From: Hirundichthys speculiger
Taxonomy: Eukaryota; Chordata; Actinopteri; Beloniformes; Exocoetidae
Direction: 5' to 3'
NCBI GenBank assembly: GCA_018398805.1
Contig: JAGFBZ010000814.1
Location: forward strand, 3,581,001-3,645,000
DNA: 64,000 nucleotides
Both the position numbers and the translations under genes were made by a program. A model generated the notes under the pieces. The model was given only the letters and a program-made list of their open reading frames with translations. It had not been told where the DNA came from and did not search any database. This document shows positions 35,399 to 47,832 of this stretch, in pieces. The stretch's first letter is position 1. The number at the start of each line of letters is the position of its first letter.

Positions 35399-37168
35399 CA
35401 CTTTTCCAAGTCAGAATTTGTAGGTAATATTATGTCAGTTACCTAGTCAACAAAAAGTACAGAACACTTGAAAGATTTTAATTATATTCATTATTTAATG
35501 AGTTTTAGTTGTCCCTCTAAACACACACATTAGCCAATTTGATTTTTCATTATTAAGAACAAGTGTTTTCTTTGATTCCTTCAGAGCAAATGTTTGGTCT
35601 TCCGTCAGCAGCTTTCCTGTCCTCGGTGTTCTTCTCAGGGCTGTGCTTTCTGTCTCCAAAGACGTGGCCTCTCCTGTGATCAGGGAACACTTGCATAACT
35701 GGCCCGTGGTAGAAAATCCTGTCTCTCAGGCTGCACTGCTCGCTAGTGATCTGTGCTAATCGCTGACACAGCTGCTCTGATGGAACCACAGTCAGATAAA
35801 GATAAACACACCCAGACATGAAAACACACACCTGTCTGCTTTTATTTAGTGTTTTATGCAATCACAGCCTGTTACTTCAAAAAAAGCAAACAGACATAAA
35901 GCTATTAAACTTCACAGCACTAAACCCGGTTCACCTCACTCACTGAAATGTCACATCTCCTCAGCTACATGGTGCAAAGTTCTCATTTTGCACCTTAATC
36001 ACACGTACCTGTTTTCAGCGGTGTAGTGATCCGTTGCAACAAACAGGATTGTATATACATTTGGGTCGATCTGTTTAATAAGTGCGTGTATAAGTCGCAG
36101 TTCCAGAAAGCACCAAGTAATGAAGCACAGCCAAACATGTGAGGTGTTTCCATGTGTTTTTTAACTGTTTGCAGCAGATGCTGCAGTTTTACAGCACACC
36201 CATAAACGCATAGTTTCCAGATAAGGTTCTTGTTGTCGTCCTGATATTGTTGATTGTAACCATCCACACAGGTTTAAATTCCTGTTCCATGTCAATATGT
36301 CAAATCACCTTTGGGAATGTAATAACATAATCTTGCTTGAGTTGCTCTTAAGGTTTCAAGCTCTGTCGTTAGTAGTGTGGTTTGTTGTTGTTTTGGTTTT
36401 GTTTTGTTTTTTTTAATGGAGGATGTAACTTTAAACACAAACTTCCTGCCACTTAGTTAGAATAAAGGCTTAAAGTAGTTTGGCAAGTTGTTACTCACTT
36501 CCAGCTGCTCAAAACAAAATGTCTAATAAGACTAATGAAATTTACATTTTTTTTGGTTGTTTTTTTGTTTATTTTTTTACAAACAAGCTGAGGACATCTG
36601 GTTTTGTCATGGTTAAAAAAAAAAACAGTAATAAGGGTATCTCGAAATTGTCTATCAGGAGCTTGCTTGTTGTCTTTTTAAATCATTCAGTCCTCATATT
36701 TCTGTATGTCCATAAATATTTGTGCATATATCAGGATTGCGTCTTCGCACCTGCATAACCCCACATTTGCTCATGTGTGCTTTGCTCTGTTTTGTGCATT
36801 CCATTTCTGTCTGTGCCTGCTGGCATCACCCCTTGATAAGTGTTGTGAAATGCGGGACGGCCTCGCGGTATTTGGCATGCTGGTGTTTTTGGGTAATTCA
36901 CAGCCTTGTGCTGATTGAGAAGATTTGGCAGTGACGAGGGAACAGAAATACCAAAGACGTCATCGTTAAGTGATGAAGTACTTCTTCTGTAAACATGCCA
37001 GAGCTGCTGCTAATAATGACATGGAAGAGGTTAGGTTTGGGTGACAGTTCATTTCTTTTTCAAGCATTTTGTTGTTTGTCCGTAATATTGATTGTCTGGG
37101 ATTGTGAGGAGGACAGTCATGGACAACTTTCTTCTCCGTGCTGATGTCCTGTGTCTCTTCCTCTACAG

Positions 37169-37354
37169 GGCCTCTATGTGTTTGCAGTGTACTTTATCAT
37201 GCACAACCAGCTGTGTTGGCCAACTAAAGCCAGTTATACTGTGGAAATGAATGGCCATGATGGTCCTGACTCTACCTACCAGGGAGGGGGACCCACAACC
37301 GTTGGAGGCGACATCAGCAAATCAACTCAGAATCTTATCAGCGCCATGGAGGAG
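37169..37354 (+). CDS. adgrv1: adgrv1 exon g: TM7 end and membrane-proximal tail
   Basis: Sixty-two codons. [17 protein letters not shown] finishes TM7 and starts the cytoplasmic tail. Then come [16 protein letters not shown], a Gly/Thr-rich linker ([11 protein letters not shown]), and [15 protein letters not shown]. The [11 protein letters not shown] and ISKSTQNLI blocks are conserved in vertebrate ADGRV1 as I remember it, while the linker between them differs. Acceptor ctctacag at 37168, donor GAG|GTACAC, phase 0 at both ends. Confidence 0.96.
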
Positions 37355-39030
37355 GTACACAGAACTTTTTGAACTTTAATTATCGCAGATTAAAATACAA
37401 CTGCAGGTACACAAAATGTCATTAGAGTTTCTGGTTACTTCCATTCAGTTTGGTTCCATCCTGTTTTTACTTCCTTCATCAGTTTTCCCCTCTCCTCCCT
37501 TTTTCCCATGCCCTAATTCCCATGGCTCTATTTGTATCATTCCTACTCCTCTGTCAGTCCTTTCTAACGTCAGTTGATCATAATTCCACATGGAACGTTC
37601 ATTCTTACACAATTTTAACTCACACTGTCGCTGATTATGTAACATTGTACGTGTAAAGTTATGTGTATATATTTGCATTTCTGTCTTCTTGACTCTCATA
37701 AATAATCACATCAGCTCCTCTCATGACATTTATGACACATCGCATGCAAGTAAGCACTGAAAACATCCAGCACATAACACACAAGCCACACCTCTGTAGT
37801 AAACTCCTGAGCAACCTTTTCTATGGAGAGTACCCTACAAGGAGATATAGAGGGAAAAAAAGGGGACAGGTTTAACTTTGTTACTCTTGGGAACTCTTCC
37901 CCTCCCTTTCTCTTTCTCAATCTCTACACATAGTCCTCATAATCTTGTTTTATTCATCAGAGCACACTCTTGCCTCTGTGAGACTTGGCTACAGTCCAGT
38001 CAGAAAAATAAAAGTACAGGCAGTCTAGTAATTATAAAAAAGTTAGATGACTTACTACTTGTGGGGTGGATTGGTGGACTGGTGAAAAAGTCATTAATTT
38101 AAGATGAGACCAAGTGTAGAAAAATATAACTTGAGGGTCAACTAGTTTAGTAGAGTCATCCACCCTGGCTCTTCTCAAAGTGACAGATTTGAGGTGCCTG
38201 GTGGTGCTTAATTCTCCTCACCGGGACGCTCTGTACCGGTCACAGCCCAACAAGGCTCAGACGCTTGAACAACATCCAGACGCACACACATTTATGCATG
38301 TACATGAACAGATGAGGCATTCATAATGAATGAACACAGTGGAAAAACAGAGAAGATTCATTTGGTTCCTGATAACATTGAAGAAATTGACACATAGATA
38401 TATGCTTTTGTCTTTAAAAAAAATCCCTCTTCCTTTTTATTTTCCTCACTGCTACCTTCTTTTAATTTCCTTTCATTACCCCTTTTTTGTTTTGTTTTTG
38501 CTGTATTGAGTCATAAAGAACTTCAAAGCACTGCTAACAGTATAAGTGTGTGACATTAGTTTGAAACCCTAAACCCAGCGACCTCACTTTCACCCCCAAA
38601 CCCATCTGACTGTGTGTCTGTGCGTTGGACTTAACCCTTTACTTGGGCAGCATACACTCTGCTTATTCTAACTCTTCATAGTCACAGTTGTCTGGTTCAA
38701 AGAGGCAGCCTTTCTGTGACTAAAGCATTTTTGGGTGTTTTCAATTTGACCTGATTTTGCTCCACATTCATATCAAGTTATTTACTAAAAAACCTTGTTT
38801 GAGATGCTTTACATTGTATACATTTATTCAATTATTTTCAAAAATGTGTCAAATATCACACAAAAGTAAATTTTTTGGCTTTTAAAGAAAAGTAAGTAGT
38901 CCTGTAAACAATATTCAAAAACTAAAAAACTCAGTTAAAGTTTCTGGGCTGCAGTGACATGGTGACATGGTGCAAGTGTGGAGTGTTCGGTGGACTTCTT
39001 GGTGTTGATGATCATGTGTATGTGTGTCAG
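37355..39030 (+). other. adgrv1: adgrv1 intron g-h: no feature recognised
   Basis: A phase-0 intron of about 1.7 kb with T-rich and A-rich stretches. No transposon ends or coding frames could be supported. Confidence 0.85.
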
Positions 39031-39208
39031 GTGTCTGCAGACTGGGAGCGAGCGTCACTGCGACCCAGTATTCAGCCCAGCAGTGGGTTGAAACCCAGTC
39101 CTGTGATGGAGACGTACACCACAGAGGGAAGCTTCATCAACACCAACCTCGTCACTGCAGATGAGGAGTCACAAGAGTTTGATGACCTCATATTTGCCTT
39201 AAAAACTG
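39031..39208 (+). CDS. adgrv1: adgrv1 exon h: cytoplasmic tail
   Basis: Fifty-nine codons plus one base. VSADWERASLRPS, LKPSPVMETYTTEG and TADEESQEFDDLIFALKT. The WERAS and DEESQEFDDLIFALKTG blocks are the most conserved parts of the ADGRV1 tail. The Ser/Thr-rich middle (QPSSGLKPSP, YTTEGSFINTN) is variable and could carry phosphorylation sites. Acceptor gtgtgtcag at 39030, donor ACTG|GTGAGG, phase 1. Confidence 0.96.
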
Positions 39209-42200
39209 GTGAGGAGATTTATTCAACCTTAAATAGACTCAACACATAAACGGCTTCATTCTGTCACTGAAAACCAACTGTTGCATACCAACCATGATGT
39301 TTAATCTCCAACAACTGCACACTGGTTTCAGTTTAACCAGAAGAGTCGGAATGAACTTTAACACAGATTAGACTGAAGTTAACACAAATAGCAGGAAGGC
39401 AATATAATATTCATTTTGCCCTTGGGTATCACTTGGAATTCCTTCTTTTGTTCCAGGTCTCTCAAAATAGCAAATGGTTAATCAAAAGCTAAATGCTTTC
39501 ACCTTTTTTTTTTTGAATATGTTAATGTGTCAAAGTTAGCATTACATATTTGGTTAAACAAAAACCTAACACTTTTCCGAAACGTGTTTGAAGCTTCTTT
39601 TGACCACTTTTGTGCAAGATGCTTCAACATAAAGACACTTCCAAAGAAACTGTACAAAGGTCAACACAATCCAGCCCAATGTGTCAACCATAATATCCTT
39701 TAATGGTGAGGCCAGTTTAATCTGGTCTAGTGTAGGTAGTGTGAACGATAGCAGAAACAGAGGAATGAGAGAGCATTTGTCTGACGATCTGCAAGCCAAA
39801 ATATTTGATTATTTCATTGAGTCCATTTATACTGTTGCATTCAGTAATCCTTTAATATCCATTTTCTCTGTCATCCCTCTGCTGACTTTAAATGTCTGCT
39901 GCCATGGTGACTATTCATCCTCTGTTGTGATTAATGTTTAATGAGTAGAAGCTTCAACCTGCTCACTGATGTAGAAGCAACACACACACATCTAAACACA
40001 AAAGCTGCTCTCTGAAGTGAAGACCACTCGCTGTAGACGGACTCTGGATGTCTCACCTTAAACGCTGATATGAATAAGTAGAGATCCACAACATTAAAAT
40101 GAGAACCATTAAATCATGGAAAGGTTTACTTGAAACCTTGATGTGACAATGTGAATACACTGTATGAAGTGTCAATCTAATATACAGCCATAAAACAAGC
40201 GTTGTACAGCAAATTTATATTGCAACACAGCACTAAAAAAAAGTCTTAAGGTCCTGTACCTGATCACTTCCCATGTGGTAAAGGTCTCAACACATGCGTT
40301 AACGCTAAAAAAGTTCTGATTTCAAAATATCACTGAGATGTAGCAGCAACAAACCACAGACATAAGACATATTCAGTTCAGAGAAGCTGGATTTAGAATT
40401 GAAACTATATATTTTGTCATGTTTTTTTGTTTGTTACTCATTGCAGACTAGTTCTTTTAGTTTCTCCTAAAAGAGTTCTTGAATGGGCAGTTTCTCACTC
40501 ATTTTTAGTCTGTGCTTCATGGAAAGAGAAAGTGTCACATTTGACATGTGGTCATTGCTGCGGAAGGATGTGGATAAGGGAAAAACCAACCTGGCTGGAC
40601 GCTAAAACCTGTCTCTGTTCATGTTGAAGTTAATCTCTTGCAGTTCTGGAGAAGAAATACAATTCTCAAAGAAAAGGAAATCATCAATAGCCATTGAGAA
40701 AACGTTAATCATTTCACAGCTGATGTAAAAACCATCAAGAAATCAAAACTTACACCCACAGAAATCATCGAATTAGAAGTCCTTTCTGGCAGGTGTGTGT
40801 TCAAGAGGCTTACGGTGGATAAAAGATGAAATTAAATTGTCCAATTAAACAAGTACAGGGACTTTTACTGGTTCATTGATTGTTTTGACAGGGTGAATTT
40901 AGAAGCAGGTCTGTTTTATGTCTACGTGTGTCACTCTCCATCTCAATTGACCTGACAGCAGCAGCTTGATGCATTCCTGCTGTCCTGCTCTGCAACTTTC
41001 TTCAACATTAAACTGCCTCTGGGGTCCAGCGGGAAATTTATCAGCGGCAAACTCACCGCTATGAAGAAATGATTCATATTATTCTGTGTGGCAGAAGGAG
41101 AGTTTTTAACGTTTAATTAAGTACAAGGTGTTGGCTTTTCTCAAGTCTCTGGCAGGACCTCAAGAAAATATAACTACACAGGACTTTGCCATAAAAACAC
41201 AAATTTAAAATGTCTTGAAATCTTCTGCAGTGTTTGATTGTTAGAATTATCTGTATTCTGATGTTAACTGCTTCTGACCGCAGTAGACATGGTGACCCTG
41301 GACTTTTTTTTTTCATTGCTCAAAGATATCACAATGAACATATAGCCCAGTTTAATCTCAACAGTTCAGTCGGAAGGGAGAGATAATTTGCTAATCAGAA
41401 TGACATAATAGGGAACCACCTGACAGGGGTCAGAAAGCAGGGCCGTAATGAGGCTCTTCAGTCACTTCATTTGGTAGTGAAGCATTAACTCACAAACACA
41501 GAGGCTGGCACGTATTCCAAGAACATGGGCTGTAATATGACTGAGAGCTGGTCGTTAATGGGTGTCAGAAAGAGGCTGCTTATGATGTAGAAGTCTTACA
41601 TATTTGTTAGATAAATGCAAAAATATCTAATCTCTCACCCAGCTAGTTTTCCACTTAAACTCTAGAAGCTTTTGAAGTATCTTGCATAAAAAAGAAAGCA
41701 CTTATGAAAATATATAATATCTCTCTTGGTGAGGTAACTACACTTTACTAATAATTGTGCTGAACCGCAGCAGCACGAAGCAAACATATCCTGGTGGTTG
41801 CATCATAAAATCTGCAGCAGGATTTTTTTTTTCCACGGTCCAGGCCTATGTGACCTTTAATGTAATCCATGAGTATTAAAAGTTAAAGTCAAATAACTCT
41901 TTTCCAGTACTCTGAGCTGAAAGCTTTTGGTTAATAAAGTATGATGTTGAAAAGGAGGTCAACATCCTGTTTTAGTTTAAAGTATTAGCAAAAGTGTTTA
42001 CACTGTAGCTCTAGAACTGCAGCGGTACAGGCAAACAGAAATTCAATTTGAAATACTTGGTATATATCATAAGTGAGCATGTTTACCACTCACACAGACA
42101 ATTTTTGACCAGTGCACTCGCCAAATGACTTATCCTTTGAGATATAATGAGTAACTTGGCTTCGCTGTCTACCGCCAGCTTCAGACCGGAGTCTGTCAGT

Positions 42201-42467
42201 CTGCTTCTTTCTTATCTTGTTATGATGACTGATCAGGTGCAGTAAGTACAGTGCATTTACTGATATCGGGTTGATGAACACCACAGTGGTACAAAAAGGT
42301 CAAACCAAGCTGATGACCCTGACTACAACTTTTTTATTAAGATATATAACAAGCATAAAAAAATTGCCTGGAGAAGTTATTGCACTTAATACTCGAGAAG
42401 ACTAGTAGACAGATCTTTCATCTGGTTTTGGATTTTAGTGTAAGGTACCTATTTGTATCTCTTTCAG
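39209..42467 (+). other. adgrv1: adgrv1 last intron: no feature recognised
   Basis: About 3.3 kb in phase 1. AT-rich throughout, with scattered short homopolymers. I see no transposon, RNA gene or extra exon that would fit the frame. Confidence 0.85.
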
Positions 42468-42586
42468 GGACTGGCCTCAACGTCAGCGATAATGAATCCA
42501 TCCATGGAAGCCATGACGGCGGGAGTGTCGCCAACTCTCAAATCGTTGAGCTGAGACGAATCCCCATCGCTGACACACACCTCTAA
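42468..42586 (+). CDS. adgrv1: adgrv1 final coding exon with PDZ-binding C-terminus
   Basis: Two bases complete a Gly codon, then [30 protein letters not shown] and IPIADTHL, ending at TAA 42584-42586. The last four residues DTHL form a class I PDZ ligand. In ADGRV1 this end is known to bind PDZ proteins of the USH2 complex (whirlin, PDZD7) and harmonin. The [13 protein letters not shown] ending is, as I recall it, the same in human ADGRV1, and this is the strongest single piece of evidence for the gene's identity. Acceptor ctctttcag at 42467. Confidence 0.98.
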
Positions 42587-42960
42587 TCTTTCCACCTCAC
42601 ACTGATCCCATGTTACTTTTATCAGAAAAATAAATTACAAGATCATATTTTTATATTGTAAAATCCTTGCACTAAAACAGTTTTTAAATAGATCATTTTC
42701 ATGTAGATGTTTGATACTGTATGTCATTTTTACTGCACATCTGTTTGCATATACATAAACATTTTACTAAATTTATTTTGTAAAAGTTCTTGATGGAGTT
42801 CTTCTGAATGTATATTTTGTTTTTTGTTTTTGTTTATGTTTTTTTTTGTTTTCTGTAGAGACTTAGAGATAAACTCATGTGCCCCATAAGCACAGCCTCT
42901 GCTGCTGAGGATGAAGATTGTGTAACATTGTTAATAAATAATTGACCATATATTTTACAT
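42587..42960 (+). other. adgrv1: adgrv1 3' UTR (probable)
   Basis: The UTR follows the stop and is AT-rich. An early AATAAA lies at 42629-42634 and a second at 42933-42938. The second is the likelier main signal because a T/GT-rich stretch (gctgattttgtttc) follows it. This puts the transcript end near 42,955-42,960 and makes the UTR about 370 nt. Confidence 0.7.
42933..42938 (+). terminator. adgrv1: Poly(A) signal AATAAA of adgrv1
   Basis: A canonical hexamer about 350 nt after the stop, with a T-rich region about 30 nt downstream. The hexamer at 42629 may serve as an alternative proximal site. Confidence 0.65.
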
Positions 42961-44089
42961 TCAAAGGTGCTGATTTTGTTTCAATAGCCCACAGCCTTTT
43001 ACAGAGACATTTTGCTACTGGGAAGGGGTTCTCTGAAGATTATATAACTTGTTTTATCAAAAGGATGCAACCCTTTCACAAAATGGTCCCACACCTAGGA
43101 GATCTCTGCAAGCAGGCCTAAAGGGCAAAGTATGATTGTAAACATTTTTGAAGACATTCAACTGTGCTGTAGAAAATAGTATCAAAATGTTAGCTGTTTT
43201 CAGGTGTTGTGAACACCAAAGGAAAAAGATGTCTGTTGATTTGTTGCATAAAAGATAAATAGATGTGAACAAACAAGCAAATGTTTCATTTTGAACTTTT
43301 TCAGCAGTTTTGCATCTCTTGGAAAAATTTAACCATTTAACTATTTTTCACTACAGTCCTTCCACAATCCATGATCTCTGGGTTTTGGTTACGTAAGAGG
43401 GTCTCATTTTAATTGCTTAAGAAAATGCAAAAGTGTGAAAATTTGTAAAGTAAAACTAAACAAACATTTAAAAAAAAAACACAAATCTGATGAATCATAT
43501 AGCAAAGATCACAGCACTTTGCTCATAATTGCTCCTTTTCCATGTCCGTTGAGGATGGATGAGGTCAGGGTCGCATCAGAAAACAAGATAGCTGTAACAG
43601 CAGGAGGTGAGTGTGCCATATCTGACACAAAAGAAGCAGCTTGAAAAAGTTGCCTCTTTATAACCCCGTACCCCGTACCCATCCCTCACACTGGATTGAT
43701 TCTCCCTACTGCAGGCAATGACGCATTGTTCCATGCTCTGAGATCTATAAAACAAATTGATCCACCTGTTCCAGCTTACTATAATGGGAGATACATCATG
43801 GATGGAAGTCCAGAGCTTTTATTTATTCCACATTATCATGTTTTTGCCCTTCCCAGTGGCAGTTTTCCACCCCTTAGAGAGAAGCAGCGGGCAAACTGTG
43901 TCCACAATAGAGGGTGGAGAAGTTTTCTCAGAAACCTCTCGTGTAAAAAAAGAACAAAGCTATGTATTGCGTGCAAGCTTTGTCTGTTTGTCCTGGGGTA
44001 TTGTTACATCACTTGGACACCTATAATCTTTTGGCACAATACGGCCTGTGTAACTGTATCTACAAGACACAGGTGGATGCCTCCAGAAT

Positions 44090-44768
44090 CGCCTAGATTT
44101 CTGACAACCTGACCGACAGACCACAGTTTGTGAGACTAAAGAGTTGTGTTGATGACAGGGCGGTCAGCAGCACTGGAGCACCACGGGGGACTGTGCTCTC
44201 ATGTCAAAAATATTCAGATAACTGCAGTTGGGGGGTCTATCAGTAGTGGACAGGAGACTGATTAGAGAGAACTGTTGAATCTACAGAGAACTGCTGGACA
44301 ACAGACTGGACTGGAGATGCATCACTAATGCCAGTTACAAGAAGGAACAGAGTAGACTCTATTTCTTGGGGAAATTTAAGTCCTTCAGTGTTTGCAGGAA
44401 GACATTGCAATCTCATCTGCAGTAATCTGTTGGGGTAGCAGAATTAGAGCCAGTGTTTAAAAAAAAAAACTGAACAAACAAAAGAAGGCTGTCTCTGTTT
44501 AGAAGCCTCTAGAGCTGATTATGGATGCTTCATAAAATGAAAACCATTGGAACGACCCTGAGCATCCTCTTCACAGCAGAGTGATTCAACAACAGTGTCT
44601 TAAATGAGAGCCTCCTTCAGATGTGCTGCAAACACACAACCACTACAACCACTTCCTGCCCACAGCAGCAACCACCTACAATGACTCTAAAGAAACCTAA
44701 ATATCGATAGTTACTGTAACACATCATTTCCCTTCGGGGGTTAAAAAAGTATTATTAAACTGAATTTA
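44090..44768 (+). mobile_element. 3' fragment of a Rex1-type LINE
   Basis: Near 44103-44205 one frame reads NLTDRPQFVRLKSCVDDR followed by AVSSTGAPRGTVLS, the reverse-transcriptase block of Rex1/Babar non-LTR elements. Further on are degenerate remains of the C-terminal part (ttggggaaatttaagtcc, tctgttggggtagcag). The end tttcccttcgggggtt and the following agtattattaaactgaat correspond to the Rex1 3' terminus. Stops and frame shifts are frequent and the 5' part of the element is missing, typical of 5'-truncated LINE copies. Confidence 0.8.
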
Positions 44769-46757
44769 ACCATATTAATTTATCCATTAGTTGTATCCAT
44801 TTGAAACTGTTTTGCCGGTAAAATGTAAAATATCAAAGTAATGAAATGTGGTGCCTCTGGAAGCTATGATTAGAAAGGCCAAAAAAGGAATCTTCAGTAA
44901 AAAAAAAAAAAAAAACTTGACCTTAAACCAGACTTGCTGATAGATAACCATATGAATTAGTACATAAAAACTGCTGATCCTGTCCACAGGGCATAATTTA
45001 TGTAATATGTTACATTAGTTATGTAAGTAAGCATATGAATGTAGTCTTGCTTCAGTTATATACTGGAGAAAGTCCACGTGTTTCACTAGGTTTATCAAGT
45101 GTTTTAAACCATGATTTAAAAAAAGGGGGTTTGTGAATGATGGTGCCATTGTTTCCTTGCTGACTGGTACATTGATAAATTCCACATTTTTTACGAATTT
45201 GGAGTGATGTATGATGATGTCTGTCACAGGATTTAAGAAAGAACCTCAACTTGTTGCATCAGTCTGATTTAATGTTAAAGATGTTTCTGTGGAAATAAGA
45301 TAAGAGATAAGTGATGCAATGCTGTTGAGCCTGAGAGGACAGAATACACTTTCTCCCAGCACTCTGATCAGACGAACAGTTTTGGTGTTTTAGTTAAGTG
45401 ATTGTATTATCTAAATCAACAATCCCAGCCGTGGAATAGCAATTAAATGGTCACTGCCAAAACTTTAATACTGTAACCTACTGACCTTGTTTGCAGAGAC
45501 ACCATGCAGCAGGGCACCATGTTTACGTTGAAGTCCCTCTCACAGGGAGCCCCCTCCGTCCATCTGTGCCCAGGGACAATGAAGGGATGAGACAGCAGAC
45601 GACCAGGCAACAACTGATTCACAAACCCCTCACAATCATCGTGTATGGATGCTCTGCTGATAGCTCTACACTTCTGCCTCTCAGTAAATCACCCGTCCTC
45701 ATTGGAAGGAGTTTGAAATTGGAGCACATCTGTTTTTCACAAGCAAAGAAAAGATGCAGCAGGGGAAGCTTCACCACCAAGCCATAACAAATATGTTTAT
45801 TTGTATAGTTTTAATGACATTCAGTTAGTTTATATCCCAGCAGCTGTCTCAATGGATTTAACCATTCTTTAAATTCAACAAAAAGGGTGTGAACTGTGGA
45901 AACTTGATAAGGCCACCTTTTTGACTTCTCTTCTTCTCTTGGTCTTTTCTCAGTCACATCGTGAATGTAGTAAATGAACCCTTTTTATTCTTTAGACTTT
46001 GTTGAGGTAAATGCAAGCTCGTCAGACCTTTCATCAGAACATGCACCAGCTCATCTCAGACTACAATGGAATAATGACCTAGTTGCAGTTTGAGTCTTTG
46101 TTGGTCATATCAATACAACTATACAATGGGTGGAGCCACCATAGTATTCCCAGTTGGGTAACAGAAACTAGACACAAAAAAATAAACATGTAGTTCTTGT
46201 TGCCCCGGCAAACAGCACCATTTGGCTGTACCCACATCCTGAAACTAAGTTGCAGTGAAGAGAAAAGACACTTTCAGTAAGTTATTGCCATGTCAGTGTC
46301 TGTACATCTTTTTCATTGAATGTCTCAATCTAATTACCCTAAGCATTCATCATTAAAAATACTTTGAAGGGCTAAGTTTAATTTCATCAACCAATCAGCT
46401 TGTTGTGACGTTGAATAATCAGTACCTTGTTTTGAAGGTGATTTGAAAGGTGTGGAAGCAGATTTTAGACACTTACCTCAACCCAGAGATATCTATAAAT
46501 CAATCAAAAACTGAGAAATTGACATTCATGAAACACAAATAGACGTATAACATGTAGCATCACGCTCAGACTTTACACTTTATAGCAACCACACTGAGAT
46601 GATCCCCAGCAGAACACCCGATGATTTGTGGTGTTATTACTTTGTGAATCTGTGTGTTAAAGGTGGGGTAGGTGTTCTTTTTTTTGCAGCACTTTTTACA
46701 ATATTGCCTGAAAACCTTTTCACATTCCCATTGCACCCACTGAAATAAAATGTTTGC

Positions 46758-46782
46758 AAAAAAAAAAAAAAAAAAAAAAAAA
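46758..46782 (+). repeat. Run of 25 A
   Basis: An A homopolymer about 100 bp inside the left end of the TTAA element. Confidence 0.9.
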
Positions 46783-47088
46783 CGTTTTGGTCCAGTCTAG
46801 AGGGTACAATCAGAGAAAAGCTCTGACCAATCAATGTACTGATCATCTTTACATTTATTGGCTGCCTAATACCTCCATCAAATATCAATGCACTCCCACC
46901 CACCCCTCCCTCCCTCCCTGCGGTTCATGTAGTTGTGAATTGTGTGAAGGCGTAGTTTCGAGGGGTGAGCTGAAGAGGAGGAGGCGGGGCCTTTGGGAGG
47001 AGGGAGGGAGCAGTGCGGCGGGAAGTAGGGGTGCTGGGGGGGCTGCAGCACCCCCTGTTGGTGGGGCTGCAGAACCTCAAAAAAAAAA

Positions 47089-47089
<1 letters not shown>

Positions 47090-47151
<62 letters not shown>
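47090..47151. repeat. (TA)n microsatellite inside the TTAA element
   Basis: About 60 bp of TA with one C interruption at 47102, preceded by an A run and followed by a short (AAAC)n tract. Confidence 0.95.
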
Positions 47152-47153
<2 letters not shown>

Positions 47154-47279
47154 CAAACAAACAAACAAACAAAAAACATTGAAAACAAGGGAGAAAAAAT
47201 GTGGTAGGAAAAAAATTTAAATGTTTAAAATTTACTCTAAATTCTCGTGGTCTGGTTTAATGTTTATTACAGTATTATT

Positions 47280-47832
47280 CAGTGGCGGGTCGTGTATTTG
47301 GTACCTGGGCCAGTGTGGGTTTAACTACTTAATCCACCATGATGTTATAATCATACAAGCCACCAATAAAAAAAATATAACAATATAACAAGAAGAGGGC
47401 GCTGCGTAATTTAGAGATTACACATCACCGTATTACTTGCAGACGTTTTTATTCTCTTGAGGGCAGAGGATGTCCGGTCAGCATTTGCAGTAGATGTGGG
47501 AATAGTCACGGCCACGGCTGGATCGGGGGTTTATTTCCGATATGTCTGAAACTGCTGGTGGTCGAGGAGGGACAGGAACATTAATTGTTCCTGATCTTTA
47601 GATCGGTTCCTTATCTGGCAGATCAGGTTTTCCAGAACACTGTTGTGGAGTTTCTTGAACTGTGCGCGTATCTCTCTGTGCGCTGGCCCTCTCCTTGCGC
47701 TCGGAGCACCCGGGATGCGCAATCTCGGGTGCAATCTCTGTGCAATAGTGTCAAAAAACTCTTTCACCCCTGACAGATATCCAATGATTCATTCTGCAGT
47801 ATTTTAAAAGCATTAGCTGCGCCCCTTTACTG
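47280..47832 (-). mobile_element. hAT fragment nested in the TTAA element
   Basis: The left end cagtggcgggtcgtgtattt looks like a hAT terminus; the right limit (gcccctttactg) is a guess. On the minus strand 47531-47767 reads MKEFFDTIAQRL, then QFKKLHNSVLENLICQI, and LMFLSLLDHQQFQTYRK. The last block resembles hAT transposases of the ZMYM1-like group found in fish. Only about 79 residues are open. The GC content is higher than in the surroundings (CpG-rich near 47,650-47,740), which suggests different origin or age. Confidence 0.55.

Larger units (their letters stand above)
30294..37168 (+). other. adgrv1: adgrv1 intron f-g: BED-hAT relic, SINE-like repeat, no supported gene
   Basis: This phase-0 intron of about 6.9 kb holds a 900-bp hAT element with a BED-finger start (30647-31546), an (ACAA)n tract (32019-32050), a SINE-like fish repeat (about 32280-32510) and a 27-A run (35372-35398). 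The remainder is AT-rich and shows nothing I can name. The acceptor is ctctacag at 37168. Confidence 0.85.

Noticed and set aside
43435..44112. Frames of 69-138 codons just after adgrv1
   Set aside because: No recognisable product. The end of the stretch runs into the Rex1 fragment in a different frame.
45491..45787. 98-codon frame with His- and Gln-rich start
   Set aside because: No similarity I can name, no start context, no neighbouring exons in phase.
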